Origin: Oscarella lobularis
Taxonomy: Eukaryota > Porifera > Homoscleromorpha > Homosclerophorida > Oscarellidae
Assembly (NCBI RefSeq): GCF_947507565.1
Contig: NC_089190.1
Coordinates: 806,001 to 870,000 of the forward strand
Direction of reading: 5' to 3'
Length of the DNA stretch: 64,000 nt
The notes under the pieces are model-generated. The model was not told the DNA's origin, made no database searches, and saw only the letters and a program-made list of their open reading frames with translations. Shown piece after piece: positions 1 through 9,794 of this stretch (the first letter of the stretch is position 1; the number at the start of each line of letters is the position of its first letter). A program made the position numbers and the translations under genes.

Positions 1-137
1 TCTTCGAAAAAGTGACGATGGAATAGTTCTCCGGAGGTGGTTGAGACTCGTTGCGTAGCAATGCGGAAGTAAGAGCAGACTGCATTGAGGATCTCCCAAA
101 CTGCTTATCTTCGAGCCGAGCTCTGCCTTTTTAAAGA

Positions 138-470
138 GTGACTTATGCAGAAGTCATCGCTGTATTCAGGTTGACCAATGGGCGCTCCGAGAACTGTTGT
201 TCCAACCGATTGACAGGACACAGGCGACGATTGCGGGAGATGGACAGGGCAAAAAATATCGCACTTCCTGTCGGCGATGCAGAGGTGCAAATCGCCGAAA
301 GATTGCTTAAGGTCCGAGAAAGCAGCAAAAACTTCCTGTGCTCAAAAATAAAGACGTCGTCGAGACACGTCAGAATGACGACGTTAGGAAGACTGCATTG
401 CAAGTCCACCAACGTTTGATGGATTGCAACAGCTAATAGTGCCGGCCCCAAAGGGTCTCCTTGGTAGACG
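138..470 (-). pseudogene. Reverse transcriptase core fragment
   Basis: Read on the minus strand this piece carries two reverse transcriptase signatures: QGDPLGPALLAVAIH near 430-470 (the QGDPL.GP loop) and CLDDVF near 350, the equivalent of the catalytic Y-x-D-D box with Tyr replaced by Cys. Only about 110 residues survive; fingers, upstream palm motifs and thumb are missing. A C-terminal piece of a compatible retroelement lies at 1008-1530 on the same strand, but in the wrong order for one collinear gene, because it would be upstream of this core. I therefore treat this as a separate or rearranged fragment. The retroelement assignment is fairly secure, the exact clade is not. Confidence 0.6.
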
Positions 471-1007
471 TCTTCCTAAGAAGACAGCAGTGTCACGCCG
501 GAAGACAATACAAAGACAAGAGAGCTGAAGCGGCCGTACATTTGGCAAAAATGTGGCATTAACGACGGAAAGCTCTCTGAGAGACGTCGGCGTATTGCCT
601 CACGACTAATAATTGAATTGCACGCGTTTTTGACGTCCGTCTTTAAAAGCATCCAGTCATTGAGGAGCGCTTGGACGTGATGAATGATGAGTTCCGAACC
701 GCAGGGTGTAGAGACGCCGTGTTGGATCGGCGAAAAGTAAGATGCGAGAGAGAGAGAGAGAGAGAGAATATATTTCAGTTACATAAAATAAAGCGCAGCT
801 GCGCTAGAGCTAGAGTCGCAAGACCAACAAATAATAAAATACTCTATTATAAACAGTTCGAGTTTAACGGACGCGAAGCTGAGCTTCGCGTTCCAAGTAT
901 AGGTCAATACGGGAAGAGGAACCACACAAACGGGAAAGCTTATGGGTTATAATAATAAAGACGGAACATTGAAGAAGAACAGATAGACGACGACGCCAAT
1001 AGCACAA
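471..1007. other. No gene recognised; includes a short (GA)n run
   Basis: I see no supportable coding region. A perfect GA dinucleotide run occupies about 746-767. A short self-complementary stretch near 865-885 (GAAGCT/AGCTTC) is the only other structure. Confidence 0.4.
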
Positions 1008-1530
1008 AAAAGTACTTTTGCCAGCCCGACCCTCAGAGCGTTGTACGAAATGTCCGAGACGATTGAGGAAATCACTTGCGTGCTTGCCCCAGCGTCCGAA
1101 GTGCTCTGCAACAACCGGAACAAAGCACGATGATGATCCGCAGACACGAACAACAGATGATTACTTCTCGATCTTTCTCTCCTCGCGGATTATTGCTGCA
1201 GTCCCATCTTCGACAGCAGCGCGACAACATGCCTTAGAACTCCAGGGATGTGCCAACGAGATATCGAGCTCGAACGATTCTCCTATTTTAGTGCCGAAAG
1301 CAACGATATTAGGGCGATCATCGTTATTGACATATTCATGACGGGGCTCGACACGGCAAGAGAGACCCGCATCTCGGACGCAGCCCAACCAGATACGACA
1401 CGGTTGTGGGACCGCAGCCATGCTTGCACGTGACAAGGTGGTGACAATTTTGATCAATTGGCTTTCCACATTCGCACGTCGTAATGCAAGCCGGAAAGGG
1501 AAGAGAGGCTGACCCAGGACTCATGCTAGA
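1008..1530 (-). pseudogene. Retroelement C-terminal zinc knuckle plus restriction-like endonuclease, copy 1
   Basis: The minus strand encodes a C-x-C...H-x4-C finger (CECGKPID then HLVTCKHG) followed by a PD-(D/E)xK-like pattern: RPNI, then ELDISLAHPW, then REERKIEK. This is the arrangement I associate with the C-terminal end of reverse transcriptase polyproteins carrying a restriction-like endonuclease; that link is from family knowledge, not shown here. The copy at 39736-40372 is about 90 percent identical by eye. Relative to it this copy lacks about 8 bp near 1413, just after the finger, and that shifts the frame. Clearly dead. A partner RT core lies at 138-470 but out of order. Confidence 0.6.
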
Positions 1531-3803
1531 TAACGAGCTCCTCTCGAGCGAGCTTTTTTTGCTTTCGCTTTCGGTGGCCCATTGCAAAATTGCTCCGTAT
1601 CTGTCGCATTTTTCTTTAATATCACTGGTATGTCCACTATCTACCGATATTACGTCATTCACTTTCCCGCAAACTGGCGAGAGAAAGCTCGTTCAAAAAG
1701 AAAGTCGTTTGTTGTCTGCGGAAAAAAGGTTCGTTTGAATCGGTGCTGTCCGCGCTGATACCGTTCAAGAGTGTCTCCCAATAGAGGGCAACACAGTCAA
1801 AGAAGCCTCTTTGAAAAAACAGACGCTTTCTGCCGCTGAATTCCACCGGGGGTAACCGATTTTGCTTTTTTACGCATTCGTCGATAAGCGAAACAATGCT
1901 TGTAAACAGGCGGAAAACATTTGTCTTTTCTCACGGCTTCTCGCAACGACTCGGCAATAATTATCGCGTTAGAATATCGGGTAGAAGGTGTCGTAGTAAC
2001 GGCTTTGTTCAGAATGACGTCTAGAACGGCTTCGAAGTCCTCCATAGCGACAGACACACATCGATTCACAAAGGGTCACGTAACAGTGCTCATTGCCTAT
2101 CCCCTTGTCTATTTTATCTATGCCTTGGCGATGCGACACCGCGATTTCAGCTGTTTCCCGCTTTCGCTTTTGGTCGAAAAGGCTCTAAACTACTTAACAC
2201 TTACATTTCATCTTTGTCGACGTCGCCCGATCTTCGGAAACGTTGCATTCGAGCCACACCACTTCTTTCAAAAATGAGCAAAGCCGGCTATCAAACGCAC
2301 TTAACGCGGCTGGATTACAATACTGACGTCATAAACCATAAATAAAAATCAAGGTTTCGCACTATTTACGCAATTTACGCAACGCCAACTATGCTCATAA
2401 GCCAAACTTCTATCTTACCTAAAAATTTACCAAAAATTTGAGCCGATGGCCACCAATTTCTATCGTCTCTGACATAGAACCTAGAATCACTTCGTGTCAC
2501 AAAAATCCAAACAAAATTCATCGCGAGACAAAGAAAATCGAAAAACAAACTTGAATTTTCTCGATCGCGTCGTTTTTTTGAAAGCGTGCCGTTTTGCGAG
2601 AAAACGTTGCACGTCAATCGGACTACCACGAATCGAACCGGCAATGTCGGTTCTACAAAACTGGTTCAAAGCCGATTTGATATTGGCCAGTTTTCGATAT
2701 GAAAACACAAACAGGCCTACTCGCGTGTGTAAAAACGACACCGCCTTTACGACAACGCCGTACGATAGCGGCGCGTCTCACCGCTACAAACGACACGTCG
2801 AACGAAAGCCCATATGATGCGCTTTACGATTCGACGGCAGGCGACGCTCCCTTTGTCGCGCAGCGAGCGCGAAAGAAGACGGACAGCGACCCCTTTCGCG
2901 CATTAATCCTGGGACTTCTAGATTTCAAGTGACCATTTGGAATATCATGCATAACTTCGTTGTGTAATGGACCCAGCGCACATAGGAATTTTTTCAGGAA
3001 GGGACACCCACAACAAAATGATGCTCCGCACCTCTTCCAACGATTCCCCCATCTCCCTGGCAACGAAAAATGTTCAAAGAATTTCCCTTACTAATACTCC
3101 CTCCACCGGCCATAGCTTTGCATTAAACGTATAAATCGGGTCCCAAATCTCCCTTTCCAGTCCCACAGTACCCCGGCATCTTCTAAACCAACCGTTCCTA
3201 TGGCTACCGCAAATTCCCTAAAATTTCTTTTATCAACCCCTCTTACAAGAAAACGTCTTACAACCACTACGGAGACTCTGATACACGCTAAAATCGTATA
3301 AACGACTCTATCCTAATATGCTGCAGCAACTTGTACATTTTGAGCGGTATGTTACCACATATTTTTGTGAAATTGGCCTGGAATGCTCGTGACTTTTTTC
3401 AGGAAGGGACATCTATGGTAGAATTGCGCTCCGCAACTTCCCCAATAATTCCCCGCGTTTCTCTAGCAACTAAACATCCTAAAAGAATTTTCGCTATAAC
3501 TAAGCCTTTTTATTCGACGGTATTAGAGGAACAACAAACAGGCACAACAAACGCCATTTACTCAAACAATGTAAGTGTCAAATACCGACGTCCGCTTAAT
3601 CGTCGTCCGGACTTTCGCCTTCTTTGTCCTGCACGAAGTACTCGGGAGGACCAATCCCGAACTTGGTCACGTAGGAGCCCTTTTTGATGCAACGATAGCA
3701 ATCCTGCAGCTTCTGCGTGGAAATGTGCCGGCGATGAAAAATGCCTCTCAATCGGGCGTTGGCCATTATTTGAGAGTAGAGATTGCTGAACCCGGAATTT
3801 GGA
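1531..3803. other. Unassigned stretch with weak ORFs and a diverged duplication
   Basis: The best ORF is 1797-2069 on the minus strand (90 codons, basic, with AESLREAVRK and YRRMRKKAKS); I do not recognise it. Segments 2985-3105 and 3397-3517 are diverged direct copies of each other, both opening with ttttttcaggaagggaca and sharing many later words. Both read best on the minus strand, suggesting the decayed remains of a repeated coding element. The plus ORFs at 3331-3687 and 3575-3874 overlap and match nothing I know. Confidence 0.35.
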
Positions 3804-5433
3804 TTATTTATGCGGAAAGAATATACTGCTTTGACTTCGAAGATCTCGCGTCCACTGCAAACGCTGGCCGATAGGCTTCCTCATCATGACTCTTTCGGGC
3901 GGTTTGTCCGGTCGTTCTGCTGTGGTGGCAGTGGATGCGGTGGTGGCAGTGGATGCGGTGGTGGCAGTGGAACTCTTGGAATTGGAACTCTTCTCTTTGA
4001 CTTGGAAAGTTGTGACGCTCTCTTTCTCCGGACTGGTCGCGGTAGCGCGTTTTTTCTCCTCCCGCAATTTGCCCAAATATTCATCACGCATGCGACGACA
4101 AAGTTCGTCCGATATGGCCGGCTGCACCGCGGGATGATCGCCCGGGCTGTTGACTTCACCGCAGGGAGGGTCTACTTCGGGAGTCTTCTCCTTGGTAATT
4201 GCAGCGTTGAGAGCCTTCTTTTCGCCTCTGGCGCTCTCGTCTTTCATGGGCGACCCTCTGGCGCTCTTTTATTTCATGGGCGAGCCCCGAAAAAATCATC
4301 TTGGCTTTTGCAGCCATTTCGGCCTTCGTAGCCACAGGAAACCGAACGTAGTATTTCTGCTCGGTCTCGAGCGAATAGCTGTTGCATTCGGCGAGGTTTC
4401 GTCGGTCCTTTTCCTCCAACATCTCATGGCTTAGGCTGCTCATGGTAAGCCGGACCTTTGTAACGTTTATGTTACAGAGCTCCGGCACGTTTTCGGTCAT
4501 GAAATATTGAAGAAGTTTTGACAAGCCGCCTTCGAGAGGCTTCTAGTTTACGGAGACGAAGACGGTGTTCACTTTCGGCATCGTCAACGATCGCACGTGT
4601 TTGACGAGATCGTCAAACACTGCAATCACGTTTTCATCGAACGGCAACGCTTCCGTGCCGTACGTCGCCAACGTTTTGAAATTTTTCGAGATAAGAATGT
4701 TCGTCCTCTTCACCTCCTCCCAATCGTCCAGGGTCATTCGCAGGATCGATTGCTGCCTCGGTGGGGTGACTGTGCAGTTGAAGAGGAACCATGTGTACGC
4801 AAACGGTAACGCAAGGCAAATTTCGCTATTGTTGACGATGCACTTTTTTTGGCTTTTTCAATGATATCTTGGTAATCGATCAATCCAGCTTGAAGAGCTT
4901 GCTTGGTGCAGGAAATCGCTGTGGCGGGATCGCCGAATTTTCCGGCGTTGCACAGCGATTCCGCTGTAGTTTTTATCACGCCTTCTTTTCTTTTGGATTT
5001 GCTTAGGTCTTTCTGTATATCAATGAGCGCCGTCTTGGATTGGTCCAGCCACAAGGCATAACGATCGTCACTTGCGTTGAAGATTTTCAGCATTTCTCGA
5101 TTCACGAAGCGAATAAATCTAAAAGCACAAAATCTAAAAAAGCACGCAAAACTATCAAAAAGCGCACCTTTTGATACTGAAAAGGTGGTTCAGCGCCGTC
5201 GAACTGGAACCACCTTTTTTCAATGAGGAGAGAAAATTTTCGATTCTTGAATAATCGGCAAAGCATTTGATGACTAATTCTTTGATTGTAAACGCCTTGA
5301 CGATCTCCTTTTTAGTTTTCGTTTTCCGATTTTTGTTTTTTCTGTCGAAGTATGTTACAAAGCGGCTGTAGCGTGTACCACGTTTACTCGAGACAGACAA
5401 GATACAGAATGATGCAAGTGCATGCCCGGGCAA
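3804..5433 (-). pseudogene. Unrecognised multi-part gene, broken
   Basis: Successive minus-strand segments read as one protein. 5433-5155 is lysine-rich. 5105-4810 contains YALWLDQSKTALIDIQKDLS and a helical, charged stretch. 4737-4543 contains MTLDDWEEVKRTN. 4524-3804 is a charged tail with a TA/TTAS repeat. Two breaks are visible: a one-base shift near 4815 and an in-frame TAG at about 4541-4543 between FVSVN and KPLEGG. Without those breaks the reading stays open for roughly 400 codons, so I think this was a real gene, host or element. I do not recognise the family and assign no function. The 5' end is not located. Confidence 0.45.
3922..3970. repeat. 18-bp tandem repeat inside the 3.8-5.4 kb gene
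   Basis: Two exact copies and one partial copy of the unit gtggtggcagtggatgcg. On the minus strand the unit encodes a repeating ATTAST hexapeptide in the C-terminal tail. As 18 bp is a multiple of three, copy-number changes keep the frame. Confidence 0.85.
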
Positions 5434-6860
5434 CTAATACGCCATCTACTTCTACTCCGGGCATTTCAGGTAACATATAACATATAAGTGTATCTAAGAC
5501 TCACCACAGCGGCCGACGTGCGTTGCCGAGTTCTTGGCATCTGTCGCGTTTTTATATTTCCCGCTCCGTCGAATTGCCAACGAATGAACTTCTTGAAAAG
5601 AGGATGGTCACATTTTACCGCTCCGTACACTGTCCTAACGTGATGACGATAGGTCGTCCTTGTCTCGCCGCCGTCGTCGTCGCTTGACACGTTGCCTGAT
5701 TGGTCCAAAGAAAACGACGAACATAAGTCCTCTTCCTCGTCGACATCGACGTCGCCGCTCCTGCTCTCTTTTAAAAATCGGTGAAAACGATTCGGAAAGC
5801 AAAGCGAAACACAGCGAAACGCTCCAAAGCGTTTCGCAAGCGTCGTATCGATGCATTCCATAGTGCGCGTCACCTCTTGGCGACGCGACACTGCATTTTC
5901 GGGACGTTAGAGCGATCGAATATTTTCGAAAAACCGCGGATGTACTTAATACTTTCTTTTTTACTCAATTCGATGTCGCGCGTCATCCGAAACGACACTT
6001 CGAGCCAAAAATCGATTCTCTTATACAAGAACTTAAGCGCGCTTGCGAAAATGCCGGTGACGTCATTGCTTGATGTGCTAGAGCACATCAATGGTGTGCT
6101 CAAGCACACCATCGCAAATGCACGGGGAAGTCTTCTTTCTACATTCTAAACGCGTTTTCTGCTGCACTAATAGCGAGGCGGCCATCTTGGACGAAATGGC
6201 CGTGCCCGCTTCGGCCGCCAACTCCTCCGCCGGATCGAAGCGCGTCGCAAAATTGCCGCGAGCGCGCGACTCTGCGGACGATTCGTGACGACGTACCGCG
6301 CTCCGATTTCGTCGGGTCCTCTTTCGGAAATCGCCGATTTCCGACCGAATCGGGCGTCGTTTCGCTTCGTTCGAAGTTCCCTGAGTGATTATTCGACGCT
6401 GCGAAGCGTTTTCGATCGTCTCATCGCGACGAAAACGCCCGCGGAGCCCCGCTTTTCGCGATTCTCGCGATTGATTGATTTCGAACCACACGCGGACGAC
6501 TTTCTCGAAGACAGTGTCGCTTTTTCGCGTCGTTCTCAAAACCCTTCCACTTTCGATTGCCGATCGAGGCCCCTTTTCGGGAAATCGTCGTTTTCCTTCG
6601 AAGTCGCCCATTTTCGCGAGTCGTTCCCACTTACGAAGGCGATTTTCCGATGCCGCGAAGCCTTTTTCCGTTCGCGAAGTCCCGAAATCGCTTTCTCGCT
6701 CCGTTTTTGTCGCCTACGTCATCGCGAACAGCCCGCGCCATCTTGGATGAGGTCAGTCACGTGATTAACCCGTTTCGACCGCTCTTCCTGGCCGTTCTTC
6801 CTGCGTTTTCGCACTTCGAACCAGTTGTATCGCTTCATCGCTAGCGATATTCGTACGTTA
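5434..6860. promoter_or_regulatory. CpG-rich, gene-poor tract, possible promoter region
   Basis: CpG is common here, unlike in most of the window, and long overlapping ORFs in several frames are rich in Arg and Ser, as expected from CpG-rich non-coding DNA. Two exact copies of gccatcttgga, the core of a YY1/Pho-type site, occur at 6181-6191 and 6737-6747. Trinucleotide runs of ccgtcg on the plus strand at 5655-5760 give the Arg-rich ORFs there. No splice pattern links this region convincingly to a gene, so promoter function is inference. Confidence 0.3.
6071..6112. repeat. Two adjacent palindromes
   Basis: Two near-perfect hairpins lie end to end. The first has arms tgatgtgct/agcacatca with a 2-base spacer (6071-6090). 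The second has arms atggtgtgct/agcacaccat with a 2-base spacer (6091-6112). The arms differ in sequence but share the inner gtgct/agcac core, so the four half-sites look like variants of one word. A dimeric transcription factor site or a transposon scar are both possible. Confidence 0.8.
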
Positions 6861-7793
6861 GAACGCTTCTCGATCCGATCCAACGTTCTTTTTCGGGGTT
6901 TTTATTCGATTCGTTTGAACGATCTTTGATAGGCGTTCCGACGCATTTAATCTCATTGGCCCAACTGCGAACTGCGTACCGAGCCAGAATAATTTTTGCT
7001 CGACGTGAATTGGGGTAAGATTATCGGGAACAGCCTAAATTAAATTTCGAATACAAAATTACCTTACCTCTCAAAGAGAGGATATCAAACTCAATTCTTT
7101 GCAGTTAATTTATCCATATCATAGATAGTACCCCAAATGACTGAGCCACTCACTTCAAACACAAATCTTAGGGGAAGAAGATTATCATCCAATGCTTTAG
7201 TGATTACATAGTGACGTAACGGTACAAAATAGGTATGCAATCGAATCACCTACGACGGGTTGCGAGTGGCGGGCAAGTTAATGACGGTCGGCGGGGTGCA
7301 AAACAGATCTTTCGAGCAGTTTTACCTTTCGCATCGATTGGATAAAGTGGGCGGGTACCCCAAACTACAGTTTGTTTCTACTAATCCGTGAACACAATGG
7401 AAAATATTGTGCCAGATCCGACACAGTCTACCAATAGTCGCTGACAGGACCAGCAGAACGTCTTTATGGTCGACTTGACCATAAACCTTAGCGGGAGCGG
7501 GTGTTGCCTCCACTTCAATGACAGTATCATAGCACAACTCGAGCAATCATCTCCTCCGGAATACCTTTGACTTGGAGGACATGCCGCGTCATTTAGCCCA
7601 GATTCACTTACACCCGTAACACCAACTTTTTAGCATCGTCTACTTTTGCCCTTGGCGCGTCCTCATTAGGGAGAGCGGGTACACAAATGCGATTTCGTTG
7701 TCAAGAGCGGAAGACATACCGGTAGCAATTAAATTGCCGGAGGTAACACAGGACGTTAATGCCACAGGGCTCATCGAAATCTCAAGCAGACAA
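6861..7793. other. No gene recognised
   Basis: Only short ORFs are present (longest 7322-7546, minus strand, 74 codons, unrecognised). I see no repeat or domain here. Confidence 0.4.
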
Positions 7794-7878
7794 CCCGCGC
7801 GAAGCCGGGTACTCAGCCCGTACGCAAATAAATAACACCCACCGAAAAAACCCGAGCGAAGCCGGGTAGTTAGCTAGT
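7794..7878 (+). mobile_element. Helitron-like 3' ends, two hairpins
   Basis: Two GC-rich hairpins of the form cccgcgcgaagccggg (7794-7809) and cccgagcgaagccggg (7851-7866) lie 41 bp apart. The second is followed after 7 bases by CTAG (7874-7877) and then T. A short GC hairpin a few bases before CTRR and a target T is the usual 3' terminus of Helitron rolling-circle elements. A similar minus-strand terminus occurs at 42001-42030. No Rep/helicase gene is visible, so this would be a non-autonomous element or a solo end. The 5' end was not found. Confidence 0.5.
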
Positions 7879-8840
7879 ACAACACTATTATCACTACAGA
7901 ACAACAAAAGAATGTGTGCAACCTTCGAAAGGAGGTCGAGGAGCCGGTCGTCGTTCCCGCCCAGCGCCTCCCCAAAAGCCTGACGCGAACATCGAACAAG
8001 CTTTAAATCTTTTTTACCCGTGCTAGAGTCAGATTGAAGATCCGACAACTTCATTCGAGCTGTTTTGTCCTCTTTGCGTACGCTTAAAGCCCTGATACTA
8101 AGCCGCGGGACTTTCAAAAAAACCATTACAATGATTTCAAAATCAATGGCTTAGCCACTAATATAACACTGCATTGATTCTACTACCTAACTAATACCTC
8201 CCTTTACGGTTTGCAACCGCAAAAAAGCTTGCCTAAACGCACAAACAGAAACTTTGCTTAGAAAAATCATCCTAATTCAATTTTACATAACAAGGGGCGA
8301 AAACTCTGTTATTAACCTTTCCAAATGACCCAAGATTGCTTTAGAAAATACGCAACCCTTTGGCAAAACAGCAATTTCATAGTTTGATATTCACCTGTAT
8401 CTAAGCATAATTCTGAAAACATTGATATTGTCCAACGCTTTTCTAACATATCCTACTTGATACATCACTCCAGGACTAGTGGCATAGGCAGCAAATAATT
8501 ATTACAAGATTTCTAAATAAATCAATGAAAGTTTTAAAAAGCCTGTATTAAACTGTTCTATGAAAATCTGACCTCATGGGAGACATAACTAGTCACAAGA
8601 AAAACAAGGGACGCGGGAAAATTTTGCTACAGTGCATCCCACGTCCGATCGAAAATGGGCGTGACTTACTGTTTTACTTGCGTTTGTATCGTTTTCTTTG
8701 CAAATGAAGTACAATACTACATCCATGTTCTTTGGTCTTTCCTCTACCCAATACACTTTGTGAGAAGTACACGCCTGTCGCCTACAGATATCCTACCCTG
8801 AACGTAGTCTGTCAGGTTCGTTTGCATATGCGCCGTCGCT
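7879..8840. other. No gene recognised; a possible pogo-type terminus at about 8626
   Basis: ORFs are short and unrecognised. The word tacagtgcatcccacgtc at about 8629 has the TA-CAGTG form of Tc1/mariner-superfamily ends and lies about 210 bp beyond the 3' end of the pogo/Tigger gene, so it may be that element's terminus. I could not find its inverted partner beyond 10866. Confidence 0.35.
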
Positions 8841-9475
8841 TTACGATCTACTGCAACTTTTAAACGGCTTGTTTATTGAGACAACGATTGGCTGCACGAG
8901 TGATGTAAAGCAGCCAGTAACAGCAAAGGCGCACTTACACAGCGAAAAGCCTTAGCGTTGCGATTAATAATTGACTTACCTGGCACGTAAGTAACTTCAC
9001 TTTTAAATTCGTTTTTCAACATTGACTGGATGACATCGGTTTCCTGAGCCCCGTGAAGATCGATCACAAGGTGCATGGGGCCATCGCAGGCGGGTTTCTA
9101 GCACTGTCGAATCCAGAATCGCATCATATTCTCGTCGCACCATGCGTTCTGCTGGAACTGAATCGAAACGCGCTTATCGTACTTCAATTTTTCAGCCAAA
9201 CAATTTTTTTTCCTAAACAAGGGAATCCTTAAGGGGAACTAACATGGAAAATTGACCCCCTTTTTTACGCCGTAGATCTGAGGTTTGGTCTATTGTCTTT
9301 CCGTTCGTGGCAATCTTAGAGCCTGTAATAGAGAACTCGCTGAGAATTTGCCCTGCGAAATTGTCACGCGACGGGTTTTATACGGGCGACGGTTACGTCA
9401 CTAGAGGCCTACAGTGTTCGTCCGTAGTCATTCAGCATAGACACACCCTCTTTTTTTCTTCTATTCTCGGCGTCG

Positions 9476-9660
9476 ATGGTGTACAAATGCACTGCCGCTG
9501 GCTGCAGCAACACCAACAGCAACGGTGTTTCGCTCTTTTATTTCCGAAAGATGAGGAGCTCGGCAAAAAGTGGATTTATCAAGTTCGGCGTACGCGGGCT
9601 GCTTGGGCTGGGCGAACGACTCATTCGAGGCTTTGCAGCAACCACTTTGATGAAGTTTAG
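9476..9660 (+). pseudogene. THAP domain, left arm copy
   Basis: Starts MVYKCTAAGCSN and ends LCSNHFDEV followed by TAG. With one base shift near 9540 this gives a complete THAP pattern: C-x4-C, FPKD, a central W, then C-x2-H. THAP domains bind DNA through a C2CH zinc site and are common at the N terminus of P-element and Kolobok transposases. The stop right after the domain means no catalytic part is present here. Confidence 0.7.
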
Positions 9661-9665
9661 CTTTG

Positions 9666-9794
9666 AGAAGGAGCCCGCGTACGCCGAACTTGATAAATCC
9701 ACTTTTTGCAGAGCTCATCTTTCGGAAAGCAAAAGAGCGAAACACCGTTGCGGATGATGTTGCTGCAGCCAGCGGCAGTGCATTTGTACACCAT
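9666..9794 (-). pseudogene. THAP domain, right arm copy (truncated)
   Basis: Minus-strand mirror of the left-arm copy: MVYKCTAAGCSN, then VSLFCFPKDELCKKW and IYQVRRTRA, then a stop within the unique centre. No frameshift is present in this arm, but the C-x2-H half lies beyond the duplicated segment, so the zinc site cannot be completed. Confidence 0.65.

Noticed and set aside
1797-2069. Confident retroelement ORF1
   Set aside because: It reads as protein but I could not tie it to any known gag or ORF1 family.
5635-5863. Arg-rich ORFs on both strands
   Set aside because: Mirror-image Arg runs on both strands come from ccg/cgt trinucleotide DNA, not from a gene.
6078-6764. Two overlapping ORFs of 159-177 codons on opposite strands
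   Set aside because: Both are Ser/Arg-rich, lack any domain and lie in CpG-rich DNA where stops are rare.
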